Shown piece by piece: positions 26,566 through 35,627 of a DNA stretch of 64,000 nt (the first letter of the stretch is position 1; each line of letters begins with the position of its first letter). The notes below the pieces were generated by a model. The model did not search any database. It saw only the letters and a program-made list of their open reading frames with translations, and had not been told where the DNA came from. Source of the stretch: S010-25 sp964466455 (GTDB lineage Bacteria > Pseudomonadota > Gammaproteobacteria > SZUA-229); contig CAYXNL010000003.1 in assembly GCA_964466455.1 (NCBI GenBank), positions 8,043 to 72,042 of the forward strand, written 5' to 3'. The position numbers and the translations under genes were made by a program.

Positions 26566-28518
26566 TTACACAGGCAATCCCGGTGGCATCGGGCAGTCCA
26601 TGCAACTGGCAAAGGCACGTAGTAATTCATAACCGCGCACAGTTACTTTACCGTCCTCGGCGATGCAGGCGGCAGCCGCTTTGAGAAAGCGTTGTTTTAA
26701 TGGATATTTGAGCAATACCAGGTCATCCATTGCCCGATCCAGCTTATCCAGTGAGATATCCTTTTTTTTCAGCATGGTCAACGCCCCGGCACCTATGGCT
26801 TTTTTTCCGGCATTAAATGCCACCAGGGCTTTTTCAGCAGAACTGTGTTCGATATGCGCAAGTAGCGACAGGGCCATTTCACAGGCTGGTTTTGCCGAAC
26901 CCAGCACAAAATATTTTGCTATCGGTTTACGACGCAGATGGTAGCTATCATCAAGATGTTGCAGGACAAGGCGCTGCACCACCCATTCTTTTATATTAAT
27001 TTTATTATCCGCCAGAATAAATGCCTGTACGGCCTCTCTGAATATCGTATATTGCTGTGGGGTCATTTCACGCAAAGTTGGCATAGACAGATCAATCAGT
27101 GGCAGAATCTGATTGTGCGCTAACACAGCAACTTCCTTATACAGCTTTTCGGCATTGTTACGATGCGATACACCATATTTTTTCTCGATCAGCGAATACT
27201 GTTTTGCCCTGATTTGTGTGTGTTTATCCAGCAATATTACCAGTATTAACAATTGTGCACCGTAGGGGTTTTCTGCCTGCTGACGAATATAATCCGGTAA
27301 TGCCTGCTGTATTGCCGTTGCCACTTCAACTTGTTGTTTGCCTATCTCACCAATGGAATCAATCGCATTGACAGCCGCATCCACCGAACCAGCCGCAGTG
27401 ATCACTGCCGCCGTTTCCATCACAGTTTTTTCTTTGCTAGATCGGCTTTTTTCCGCATTAGCATTGCTACCAGCATGTTCGGCTTTTTTTTCAGGAAAAA
27501 TAAACCGTCCGTTCCAGTCCGGTTGAAGACGCATGATGCGTTGGTCTAATGGTGGATGAGTAGAAAAATTAAGCAGGCTGATATTGGTATTGCCACGGGC
27601 AAAAAAAGCATGGCTGTATTCATCGGCAGATGCCGCCAACATGGTCGAGCCCTGCACCGAACCGCCGATTTTTTTCAGCGCATTAGCAATACCATCCGGG
27701 CTACGAGTAAACTGTACGGCAGAAGCATCAGCCAGAAATTCACGTTGACGGCTAATAAGGGCTTTAATCCAGCCACCAAAAAAGCTACCGGAATAACCGA
27801 TAATAAGCAGCGCGGAGCCAGCAGCAAAAACGGCCAGCAGAGCCTGCGCATTTTTATCATTACGTGAACGCCCGCTATAACGTAATGAACGTACGATCAT
27901 ACCACCGAGTAAACCAAGCAGTAAAATACCATGTAAAACAGCAACCAGTCGCAGATTTAACCGCATATCACCATTAAAAATATGACTGAATTCATGCGCA
28001 ATAACCCCCTGTAGTTCTTCCCGGCTTAATGTTTCCAGCGCCCCCTGAGTGATGCCGATTACCACACTGGTTGTTTTCCAGCCTGCCGCAAAGGCATTGA
28101 TACCGGTTTCATTCAACACGTAGACCTGTGGCACTGGTGTACCGGATGCAATGGCCATTTCTTCTACTATATTCAGGATCCGCCGGTGCAGCGGATCCTG
28201 ACTACTACGCGGGATGTGTGTCCCTCCCAGCGATTCTGCAATGGCTTTGCCCCCAGCGGAAAGTTGAACAAGCTTATAAGCACTACCCAGCACAATAAAC
28301 AGCAGGATAGCAGCACTGATCATAATACTGATGCTCGGGTCAAATACCTGTCTAAAGTCGGTGATACTGACAGCAAGAGCACCAGTACGGCTAGCAAACA
28401 GAAACTCGTAAAACAGAAAATTAGTCAGGCTGAGCAGACTGAAAATCGCCAGCAGAAATAAACCAACCAGAATACCGGTGCGCCGACGAGCTGAGTCCTG
28501 TGCGGTGAAAAAATTCAT
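26566..28518 (-). CDS. Membrane M48 metallopeptidase with long C-terminal extension
   Basis: 650 residues. Two membrane helices at about residues 15-40 and 62-85, an M48 protease domain with the zinc motif HEFSH at 175-179 and HPPLDQRI further on, two more membrane helices near 188-212 and 225-250, then about 300 residues of helical extension without a recognised active site. HtpX proteins are about 290 residues, so this is the larger M48 type usually found with LemA. It ends 18 bases from the convergent CoA-disulfide reductase gene. Partner: lemA immediately upstream. The extension's role is unknown. Confidence 0.88.
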   Translation of the reverse strand: MNFFTAQDSARRRTGILVGLFLLAIFSLLSLTNFLFYEFLFASRTGALAVSITDFRQVFDPSISIMISAAILLFIVLGSAYKLVQLSAGGKAIAESLGGTHIPRSSQDPLHRRILNIVEEMAIASGTPVPQVYVLNETGINAFAAGWKTTSVVIGITQGALETLSREELQGVIAHEFSHIFNGDMRLNLRLVAVLHGILLLGLLGGMIVRSLRYSGRSRNDKNAQALLAVFAAGSALLIIGYSGSFFGGWIKALISRQREFLADASAVQFTRSPDGIANALKKIGGSVQGSTMLAASADEYSHAFFARGNTNISLLNFSTHPPLDQRIMRLQPDWNGRFIFPEKKAEHAGSNANAEKSRSSKEKTVMETAAVITAAGSVDAAVNAIDSIGEIGKQQVEVATAIQQALPDYIRQQAENPYGAQLLILVILLDKHTQIRAKQYSLIEKKYGVSHRNNAEKLYKEVAVLAHNQILPLIDLSMPTLREMTPQQYTIFREAVQAFILADNKINIKEWVVQRLVLQHLDDSYHLRRKPIAKYFVLGSAKPACEMALSLLAHIEHSSAEKALVAFNAGKKAIGAGALTMLKKKDISLDKLDRAMDDLVLLKYPLKQRFLKAAAACIAEDGKVTVRGYELLRAFASCMDCPMPPGLPV

Positions 28519-28542
28519 ACTTATAAGGAAAATTTTATGATA

Positions 28543-29139
28543 TTAAAAAGAGACCTTCGGTGCCGCCTGAATGCTGGCGCTATCTTCAAATTCCAGCAGG
28601 CTGGCATCGGCAGCATGGCCAAAAGCTCCCGCAAAAAAGTTTTGCGGGAAAGACTGTTTATACGTATTGTACGCCATCACACTGTCATTAAATGCCTGGC
28701 GGGCAAAGGCAACCCGGTTCTCGGTACTGGTTAGTTCTTCTGATAATTGCATCATATTCTGGTTGGCTTTTAGATCCGGGTAGGCTTCCATCACCATATT
28801 AAACCGGCCCATAGCGCCAGAAAGTTTACCTTCCGCCTGTGATAGATTACTCATCACTCCGCTTTCACCGGGGTTGCTTTTCGCGGCTTCCAGCCCGCTG
28901 GAGGCCGCATTACGCGCACTGATCACCGCATCGAGTGTTTCGCGTTCATGTTTCATATAACCTTTGGCCGTTTCAATTAAATTAGGGATTAAATCGTAAC
29001 GGCGCTTTAGCTGAACTTCGATTTGTGCGAAGGCATTTTTATAACGGTTTTTCAGGGAAACCAGCGAATTAAATATACTGATAATATAAAAGATAACCAG
29101 CCCGATAATAACCAGTGTAACGATAGTGGAAGTCGCCAT
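28543..29139 (-). CDS. lemA: LemA family protein
   Basis: 198 residues: one N-terminal membrane helix (VTLVIIGLVIFYIISIFNSL) and a four-helix bundle with the family signature KNRYKNAFAQIEVQLKRRYDLIPNLIE and ARQAFNDSVMAYNTYKQSFPQN. LemA proteins are often encoded next to M48 proteases; here it precedes the M48 gene by 24 bases. Molecular role unclear. It is first in this two-gene operon. Confidence 0.95.
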   Translation of the reverse strand: MATSTIVTLVIIGLVIFYIISIFNSLVSLKNRYKNAFAQIEVQLKRRYDLIPNLIETAKGYMKHERETLDAVISARNAASSGLEAAKSNPGESGVMSNLSQAEGKLSGAMGRFNMVMEAYPDLKANQNMMQLSEELTSTENRVAFARQAFNDSVMAYNTYKQSFPQNFFAGAFGHAADASLLEFEDSASIQAAPKVSF

Positions 29140-29226
29140 GAAAAGATGCCTCTATGGATAATTTTTAACTAACAGGACTATAGTCCGATCAATCCAGAAT
29201 GAGAAGGTTCATACCGGTATCACAAC

Positions 29227-29257
29227 AAAAAAAGCAGCCCGAAGACTGCTTTTTTCT
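29227..29257. terminator. Bidirectional-looking hairpin terminator
   Basis: AAAAAAGCAG at 29228-29237 pairs with CTGCTTTTTT at 29246-29255 around an 8-base loop. The A/T runs on both sides make it able to terminate in either direction. It lies upstream of lemA (minus) and of the phosphatase-superfamily gene (plus), so it probably insulates two divergent units rather than ending either gene. Confidence 0.7.
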
Positions 29258-29310
29258 GTTTCCTGATATTTAAATTAACCGTGACACAGAATTATGAACG
29301 CTCTCTGATC

Positions 29311-29343
29311 CTGTCACAAAAATGTCATATATCTGTCATAATT
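29311..29343 (+). promoter_or_regulatory. Tandem Pho boxes (three 11-bp direct repeats)
   Basis: Three successive 11-bp units: CTGTCACAAAA (29311-29321), ATGTCATATAT (29322-29332) and CTGTCATAATT (29333-29343). The 7-bp CTGTCAT-like half-site followed by 4 bp of A/T is the PhoB-binding Pho-box pattern. The block ends 61 bases before the ATG of the gene at 29405, a fitting position for a PhoB-activated promoter. Confidence 0.8.
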
Positions 29344-29404
29344 CATACTTATTAAGAATCTACAGTAATCTAATTGTGACATAAATAATTATTGTAGGCG
29401 TATT

Positions 29405-30259
29405 ATGGTTAACAAAACAATATTGGTGGTGCTTGATGGCCTGGCTTATGAAGTCGCCGAACAGTGCATGGGTTTCCTTCATGCTCTTAACGAGCATGGA
29501 ATAGCCACAGTTTATAAGATGCAATGCGAATTACCGTCTATGTCGCGCCCACTATATGAAACGATACTCACTGGTGTGCCCCCGGCCCTAAGCGGTATTG
29601 TAAATAATCAGGTGGCACGTAACTCCAATCAAAAAAGTGTGTTCAGTTTAGCTCGTCGTGCGGGGTTGACTACCGCTGCCGCAGCGTTCCATTGGTATAG
29701 TGAACTATATAATTGTAGCCCTTATAATGCGGTGCGTGATCGTCATACTCAAGACCCAGAGCAGTTAATCCAGTATGGTTGCTTTTATCATGGGGAACAC
29801 TACGCAGATAGTTATTTATACCTTGATGCAGAATCCTTAAGGCTTCGTTACAACCCGGATTTTCTGTTGGTACACCCGATGAACATTGATAACGCAGGAC
29901 ATAAAGCGGGCATTGATAGTGCCCATTACCGAAATACGGTACGTAATTCAGACAGTGAATTATCTAAATATCTGCCCAGATGGATCGATGAAGGCTATCA
30001 GATTCTGATTACGGCCGACCACGGCATGAATGATGATAAAAGTCATGGAGGGACTCTCTCTAAAGAACGCGACATTCCATTTTTTGTGATTGGCAAACGT
30101 TTCTCCCATCAACAAAGTTGCATACCTAAACAAACTGAAATTTGCGGCGTTATCTGTGAATTGCTTGGTATTGAAAATTACAACAAGCCAGTCACCGAAA
30201 ACTTGTTGATTAAAGAGCAATTAATGGATAAACAATACTTGCAGGCAATAGCTTTATAA
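29405..30259 (+). CDS. Alkaline phosphatase superfamily phosphoesterase
   Basis: 284-residue enzyme of the alkaline phosphatase/nucleotide pyrophosphatase-phosphodiesterase fold. Metal ligands expected for this family are visible: D11 in VVLDGLAYE, a serine nucleophile region at S45-S47 (LPSMSRPLYETILTG), D162 and H166 in NIDNAGHKAG, D205-H206 in TADHGMND, and H214. There is no signal peptide, so it is predicted to act in the cytoplasm, perhaps on imported phosphodiesters or phosphonate-type compounds. The Pho boxes upstream imply induction by phosphate starvation. It is a single-gene unit. Substrate is unknown. Confidence 0.85.
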   Translation: MVNKTILVVLDGLAYEVAEQCMGFLHALNEHGIATVYKMQCELPSMSRPLYETILTGVPPALSGIVNNQVARNSNQKSVFSLARRAGLTTAAAAFHWYSELYNCSPYNAVRDRHTQDPEQLIQYGCFYHGEHYADSYLYLDAESLRLRYNPDFLLVHPMNIDNAGHKAGIDSAHYRNTVRNSDSELSKYLPRWIDEGYQILITADHGMNDDKSHGGTLSKERDIPFFVIGKRFSHQQSCIPKQTEICGVICELLGIENYNKPVTENLLIKEQLMDKQYLQAIAL

Positions 30260-30587
30260 TTTTTTGACTGTAAGGGTACTGCAATAACGTTAAATCTTAT
30301 AGTATTTTTCAAGATTCACTATTCAATTTTCCAGTCAGTGAAAAAGACGGCTTCTCATCACCTGATCGTAATCAAAAACGCGGGCGATTTTGAACACAAA
30401 AGCCTGTAATAATGCGATTTGCAACTCGTTACAAAGAAAATCCAGACAAATAAAAAACCACCAGAAATAAATTAGTACACAATTAGCACAAAAGTATTTC
30501 TGGTGGTCACCATAGCACAATGTATATTTAGGGAACGACTACTATACAAGCACCATATATATTTGCCATGGTCGATTTCAAGGGAAA
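30260..30587. other. Intergenic region between convergent genes
   Basis: 328 bases between the convergent phosphoesterase and mrp genes. Apart from the hairpin at 30451-30507 I see no gene. A short minus-strand open frame (30335-30520) is AT-rich, has no ribosome site and includes the hairpin, so it is not called. Confidence 0.6.
30451..30507 (-). terminator. Rho-independent terminator of mrp/apbC
   Basis: A perfect 13-bp inverted repeat, ACCACCAGAAATA (30457-30469) and TATTTCTGGTGGT (30495-30507), with a 25-base loop. Read on the minus strand it is followed by TTTTTT (complement of 30452-30457), as in an intrinsic terminator. It lies about 80 bases downstream of the mrp stop codon. The long loop is unusual; the arms could also be the ends of a decayed small element. 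Confidence 0.7.
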
Positions 30588-31676
30588 TCAGTTATTCTGA
30601 ATAACGATGTTCGGAAATTTAGCCGAATAATCTTTTGCTTTCAATGACAGTTTCGCTGCCGTGCGGCGAGCAATATCACGATAAATTTGACTGGTCTTGC
30701 TTTCAGGGTCATCCGTCACGCTGGGGTGACCTTCATCGGCATTCACCCGGATATTGATATCCAGCGGCAGCGCACCAAGGAAATCAACATTATATTGTTC
30801 ACTCATGCGGTTACCACCGCCTTCACCGAAAATGTGCTCGGCATGACCACATTCGGAGCAGATATGAATACTCATATTCTCGACAATGCCCAGTACCGGT
30901 ACTTCCACTTTCTCGAACATCTTCAGGCCTTTGCGCGCATCCAGCAGGGCGATATCCTGTGGGGTCGTCACAATAATCGCACCACTAACCGGCACTTTCT
31001 GCGCCAGCGTTAACTGCACATCACCCGTGCCCGGTGGCAGGTCGATAATCAGATAATCCAGTGATTTCCAGCGGGTATCGCGCAGCAGTTGCTCCAGTGC
31101 CTGGGTTACCATCGGGCCGCGCCAGATCATCGGGGTTTCTTCATCAATCATAAAACCGATTGACATGGCCTGCAGGCCATGACCACCCATTGGTTCCAGT
31201 GACTTGCCATCAGATGATTCGGGCTTGCCCTCAATACCTAACATACGTGGAATACTCGGGCCATAAATATCTGCATCGAGAATACCGACCCGTGCGCCTT
31301 CCTGCTGTAAGGCCAGCGCCAGATTCACGGCGGTGGTGGATTTACCCACCCCACCTTTACCGGAAGCCACTGCAATCACGTTTTTAATCCCTTCCAGCGG
31401 ATTCATGCCACCCTGTACTGTATGGCTGACAATTTCCCAACTGACATCAAGCTCGGCGGTAGAAACACCGTCTAATGCTTCAATTTTCTGCTTCAGATCG
31501 GCACTTAATTTATCGACAAAACCATAAGCCGGATAACCCAGTACAATTTTTACTTTAACATTATTGCCGTCAACGCTAATATCCTTTACCACCCCAGCAG
31601 TAACCGGGTCTCTTTCCAGGTTAGGATCAATATACTGCTTTAGTGCCTCTTCAATTTGCTCTTTAGTTACGCTCAT
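30588..31676 (-). CDS. apbC: Iron-sulfur cluster carrier protein Mrp/ApbC
   Basis: P-loop ATPase that binds and transfers Fe-S clusters. 362 residues from ATG 31676, chosen because the sequence then begins MSVTKEQIEEALKQY as in the family and GGAG lies 9 bases upstream; an in-frame GTG at 31715 is less likely. N-terminal DUF59/MIP18 domain (residues about 5-75), deviant Walker A VASGKGGVGKSTTAVNLA, and the cluster-binding CxxC in HICSECGHAEH. Divergent to metG, the same arrangement as mrp-metG in E. coli. Confidence 0.95.
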   Translation of the reverse strand: MSVTKEQIEEALKQYIDPNLERDPVTAGVVKDISVDGNNVKVKIVLGYPAYGFVDKLSADLKQKIEALDGVSTAELDVSWEIVSHTVQGGMNPLEGIKNVIAVASGKGGVGKSTTAVNLALALQQEGARVGILDADIYGPSIPRMLGIEGKPESSDGKSLEPMGGHGLQAMSIGFMIDEETPMIWRGPMVTQALEQLLRDTRWKSLDYLIIDLPPGTGDVQLTLAQKVPVSGAIIVTTPQDIALLDARKGLKMFEKVEVPVLGIVENMSIHICSECGHAEHIFGEGGGNRMSEQYNVDFLGALPLDINIRVNADEGHPSVTDDPESKTSQIYRDIARRTAAKLSLKAKDYSAKFPNIVIQNN

Positions 31677-31999
31677 GGCGAAAACTCCACAACTGGTAAT
31701 TTTTACTGACCGCACATTCTACAGGAATAAACTTCTGCTTTAACCCTATTTTACAGAGATAATAGCAACCATTAGTAGATAGAAGCGATGACAGATGTCT
31801 TTTGGGACTCGCTTACCAGTACCTGAACTGGCGTCGGAGTCAATGCTGTTCTGACTCCAATACCTTTTGCTACCTGCTTTCCTGCACATAATCGGCATCG
31901 AAAAAAGCCGACTCCGACACTGAGGCTATATAAAATCAAGCAAATCAGTCAGTTTGGTGCTAAATTATGCGCCCCTGAAAAATACTGTTTGAATTAGCC
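31677..31999. promoter_or_regulatory. Divergent mrp-metG control region with competing inverted repeats
   Basis: 323 bases without a gene. GTCGGAGTC at 31833-31841 can pair with GACTCCGAC at 31910-31918 (9 bp), while the overlapping GGAGTCA (31836-31842) can pair with TGACTCC at 31852-31858 (7 bp). The two hairpins exclude each other. A TATAAAAT box at about 31926-31933 may be a promoter -10 for metG; if so, the hairpins lie upstream of that transcript start and would need a second, upstream promoter to be transcribed. Confidence 0.4.
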
Positions 32000-34033
32000 A
32001 TGACGACCAAACGCCATATACTTGTTACCAGCGCCCTGCCCTATGCTAACGGCCCGATTCACCTCGGTCATCTGGTGGAATATATTCAGACCGATATCTG
32101 GTCACGTTTCCAACGTTTAAGGGGCAATACCTGTTACTACGTTTGTGCTGACGATGCACATGGTACACCTATCATGCTACGCGCGCGTCAGGATGGCATT
32201 AGCCCCGAAGAATTAATTGCTACCACGCAACGCGATCATGAAGCGGATTTTGCCGGTTTTCATATCAGCTTTGATAATTATTACAGCACACATTCAGAAG
32301 AAAACCGTGAATTTGCCAGCAGTATCTACCTGAAGCTACGCGACGGTGGCCATATTGCTATGCGTACAATCAAACAGGCCTATGACCCGCAAGCAAACAT
32401 GTTTCTGCCCGACCGGTTTATTAAAGGCAGCTGCCCGAAATGTGGTGCCGAGGATCAATACGGCGATAACTGTGAAGTCTGCGGGGCAACCTATGACTCG
32501 ACCGAGCTGATAAACCCGACCTCTGCCGTCAGTGGTGCCACCCCGATTGAAAAAGATTCGGAGCAGTATTTCTTTAAACTGGCTGACTTCACCGATATGT
32601 TAAAAAAATGGCTCAACGAGGGCCATGTTCAGAGTGAAACCGCCAACAAGCTCAACGAATGGTTTGAAGAAGGCCTGCAGGACTGGGATATCTCCCGTAA
32701 CGCTCCTTACTGGGGTTTTGAAATCCCTGATGCACCGAACAAGTATTTTTATGTCTGGATGGATGCGCCGATGGGGTATATGGCGAGTTTTAAAAACCTG
32801 TGTGATAACCATGCAATAAATTTTGATGATTACTGGGCAGCAGACAGCAAAAATGAACTCTACCATTTCATCGGCAAGGATATTGCCCGCTTCCATACTC
32901 TATTCTGGCCAGCCGTATTAGAAGGGGCTGGCTATCGCAAACCCACGGCTGTTTTTTGCCACGGCTTTCTCACTGTAAACGGGCAGAAAATGTCCAAATC
33001 ACGTGGTACCTTTATTAAAGCCCGCACTTACCTTGATAACCTGAACCCGGAATATTTACGTTATTACTACGCCGCCAAACTCTCTGCCGGGGTCGATGAT
33101 ATCGACCTTAATCTTGATGATTTTATGCAGCGGGTAAATGCTGACCTGGTGGGTAAAGTGGTTAACATTGCCAGCCGTTGCGCCGGGTTTATTAAAAAGA
33201 AATTTGATAACCAGTTATCCGCACAACTAGCCGAACCCGATTTATATAATGAAATGGCAAAAGCCAGCGTACAGATTGCCGCTTTTTTTGAACGACGTGA
33301 ATTTAATAAGGCAATACGTGAAATTATGGCGCAGGCAGATAAAGCTAATGTGTATATTGATAATAAAAAACCCTGGCTATTAATAAAACAGGAAGGTAAA
33401 GAAAATGAGGTGCAACAGGTCTGCACCCAGGGTATTAATATGTTCCGTCTGCTAATGATCTGGTTAAAACCAGTGCTACCTGTCACGGCAGAAAAATCAG
33501 AGGCTTTTTTAAATAGCATTCTTGACTGGACAGGCATTGAACAACCATTGTTACAGCACACAATCAATCCATTCAAGCCCCTTGTTACCCGTATTGAAAA
33601 AGAGCAGATTAACGCCATGACAGATGCTTCCGTAGAAAATATCCCTGCACCGAAAATAGAAAAAACAAAATCAGCAGATATTCCGTTAACAACCGACCCG
33701 GTTGCCGATGAAATATCCTTTAATGACTTTGCCAAAATTGATTTGCGTATTGCAAAAATTATCACTGCTACTCATGTTGATGGTGCCGATAAATTATTAC
33801 AGTTAACACTGGATATCGGTGGTGAAACACGCAATGTGTTTGCCGGAATCAAATCGGCCTATAAGCCGGAGGATCTGGAAGGAAAACTAACAGTTATGGT
33901 AGCAAATCTGGCACCAAGAAAAATGCGTTTTGGTGTTTCCGAGGGAATGGTACTAGCCGCCGGACCGGGAGGAAAAGAGCTGTTTATTCTTCACCCGGAT
34001 GACGGCGCAGCACCTGGAATGAAAGTAAAATAG
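32000..34033 (+). CDS. metG: Methionine-tRNA ligase
   Basis: 677 residues, E. coli length. HIGH motif in NGPIHLGHLVEY at residues 19-30, zinc-binding knuckle CPKCGAEDQYGDNCEVCG near residue 145, KMSKS in NGQKMSKSRGTF near residue 330, and a C-terminal Trbp111-like tRNA-binding/dimerisation domain from about residue 575 (FNDFAKIDLRIAKI) joined by a Lys/Pro linker. Divergent to mrp. Monocistronic as far as can be seen. Confidence 0.98.
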   Translation: MTTKRHILVTSALPYANGPIHLGHLVEYIQTDIWSRFQRLRGNTCYYVCADDAHGTPIMLRARQDGISPEELIATTQRDHEADFAGFHISFDNYYSTHSEENREFASSIYLKLRDGGHIAMRTIKQAYDPQANMFLPDRFIKGSCPKCGAEDQYGDNCEVCGATYDSTELINPTSAVSGATPIEKDSEQYFFKLADFTDMLKKWLNEGHVQSETANKLNEWFEEGLQDWDISRNAPYWGFEIPDAPNKYFYVWMDAPMGYMASFKNLCDNHAINFDDYWAADSKNELYHFIGKDIARFHTLFWPAVLEGAGYRKPTAVFCHGFLTVNGQKMSKSRGTFIKARTYLDNLNPEYLRYYYAAKLSAGVDDIDLNLDDFMQRVNADLVGKVVNIASRCAGFIKKKFDNQLSAQLAEPDLYNEMAKASVQIAAFFERREFNKAIREIMAQADKANVYIDNKKPWLLIKQEGKENEVQQVCTQGINMFRLLMIWLKPVLPVTAEKSEAFLNSILDWTGIEQPLLQHTINPFKPLVTRIEKEQINAMTDASVENIPAPKIEKTKSADIPLTTDPVADEISFNDFAKIDLRIAKIITATHVDGADKLLQLTLDIGGETRNVFAGIKSAYKPEDLEGKLTVMVANLAPRKMRFGVSEGMVLAAGPGGKELFILHPDDGAAPGMKVK

Positions 34034-34214
34034 CCTTTACCAGTTTATTCAATCTCCAGGGGGGGGAGCCAAAAAATACAGGGGAAGATAACAGATATAA
34101 ACGCATTTATTACTCCCCTGATAGTAATAACCACACCAGTTATCATATAAATTCGGCAGTTCATCCATCAGATGAGGTAACAGGCGGCAAAAATACTCTA
34201 CACTCATAACTATA

Positions 34215-35543
34215 ATGAATGTATTAATTCTTGAAAATAGCCGTTTATTCCAGAAAATGCTGTTCGACCTGCTAACCGATCTTGGCTGTACAGCAACCTG
34301 TCTGCGCACGGGTGAAGAAGGGTTACAACTGCTACAGAAAAAAAAAGAGGGATATTTTAATCTAATTATTGCCTCGCAACATATTTTTGATAGTAGCGGC
34401 AGTGATTTTATTAGTTATTGCCGGAATTCAGCACAACATATTCCTATTATTTTACTCACCTCTGAACCCAACGATACGCTATTGAAGAATGCACGGTCAG
34501 CCGGAGTGCAGGATATTTTCCCAAAAACCAATCTGACCTACCTGAAATCCAGCATCCGTTATTATATTAAAGGTAAGAACAGCTTCAACTTTGAGGATGG
34601 CAAGGTCTTATATGTGGAAGACAGCCCTTCCGTATCCCTCGTCGTTACCCGTTATCTGCAGAAAATGAAGCTTACGGTGACGCATTTTGAATCCGCCGAA
34701 GAAGCTTTTCTCGCCTTTACCAATAACGAATACGATCTCGTTATTACCGATGTTATGTTGCGTGATACGATGGATGGTCTGTCTCTGGTCAGAATGATCC
34801 GCGCGCAGAATACTCATATTGCCAACACCCCTATCCTGGCAATGACCGGTAATGAAGATACCCGGCTAAAAATTAACCTGTTACATGCCGGAATTAATGA
34901 CTATGTAACCAAACCGCCAATAGAAGAAGAACTGGCAGCCAGAGTCAACAATCTGATTACTAATAAACGTCTTGCCGATCAGGTACGCAAACAGCAACGA
35001 TCTCTCTATCAGATTGCGATGACCGATCAGCTAACTACCTGTCACAATCGCCACAGCCTGTCTGAATATGCCCCCAGATACATTCGCGATGCACATCGCT
35101 ATGAATTTCAGCTCTGTGTGATGATTCTTGATCTGGATCATTTTAAACGAATCAATGATGAATTTGGTCATGCCGCAGGAGATACCGTTTTACATGAAAT
35201 CGGTAAGCTACTGATGACAACCTGCCGTCAGGGTGATGTGGTTGCCCGTATTGGTGGTGAAGAGTTTCTAATTTTGCTACCGCATTGCACCCTGCATGAT
35301 GCCGGCTGTAAAGCAGAAAAATTACGCAGTTTAATTGAATCTTCCCAACCGGAGAATATTCAGGTAACCGCCAGCATTGGTATTGCCCTGCTCAATGAAG
35401 CCCATAATAGTAACTTTGAAAAGTTGTACAAAGCGGCGGATAACGCCGTTTATCTGTCGAAAAAGAATGGTCGTAACCAGGTAACTGTCGATATTAAAAG
35501 TACCAGTTCATCGCCTCAGCCAAAAATAATTTCTTCACAATAA
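34215..35543 (+). CDS. REC-REC-GGDEF diguanylate cyclase, PleD-like
   Basis: 442 residues: receiver 1 (about 1-118), receiver 2 (about 130-250), GGDEF domain (about 265-430). Receiver 2 has the acidic pocket E135/D136 and phospho-acceptor D179. Receiver 1 has S54 where the acceptor Asp should be and Asn at one acidic-pocket position, so it probably cannot be phosphorylated. The cyclase signature is GGEEF (347-351), active type, with an inhibitory RxxD site R338-D341 five residues before it. It makes cyclic di-GMP under phosphorylation control, with product inhibition. No cognate kinase is adjacent; the hybrid kinase at 50 kb is a distant possibility. No clear ribosome site precedes the ATG. 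Confidence 0.92.
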   Translation: MNVLILENSRLFQKMLFDLLTDLGCTATCLRTGEEGLQLLQKKKEGYFNLIIASQHIFDSSGSDFISYCRNSAQHIPIILLTSEPNDTLLKNARSAGVQDIFPKTNLTYLKSSIRYYIKGKNSFNFEDGKVLYVEDSPSVSLVVTRYLQKMKLTVTHFESAEEAFLAFTNNEYDLVITDVMLRDTMDGLSLVRMIRAQNTHIANTPILAMTGNEDTRLKINLLHAGINDYVTKPPIEEELAARVNNLITNKRLADQVRKQQRSLYQIAMTDQLTTCHNRHSLSEYAPRYIRDAHRYEFQLCVMILDLDHFKRINDEFGHAAGDTVLHEIGKLLMTTCRQGDVVARIGGEEFLILLPHCTLHDAGCKAEKLRSLIESSQPENIQVTASIGIALLNEAHNSNFEKLYKAADNAVYLSKKNGRNQVTVDIKSTSSSPQPKIISSQ

Positions 35544-35627
35544 CTATCTCTTCCTAGATACTATATTTTCTGCCTTTTTTGCGACAAATCAAATCACTCT
35601 ACGAATCTGATCTGTTAGAATGAGTGT

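Noticed and set aside
30335..30520. 61-codon minus-strand frame between the phosphoesterase and mrp
   Set aside because: No ribosome site, contains the terminator hairpin, and no family is recognisable; an eroded transposase was considered but there is no motif to support it.
34059..34066. Run of eight G between metG and the cyclase gene
   Set aside because: Possible phase-variable tract, but it is about 150 bases from the nearest start and outside any coding frame; no evidence for regulation.
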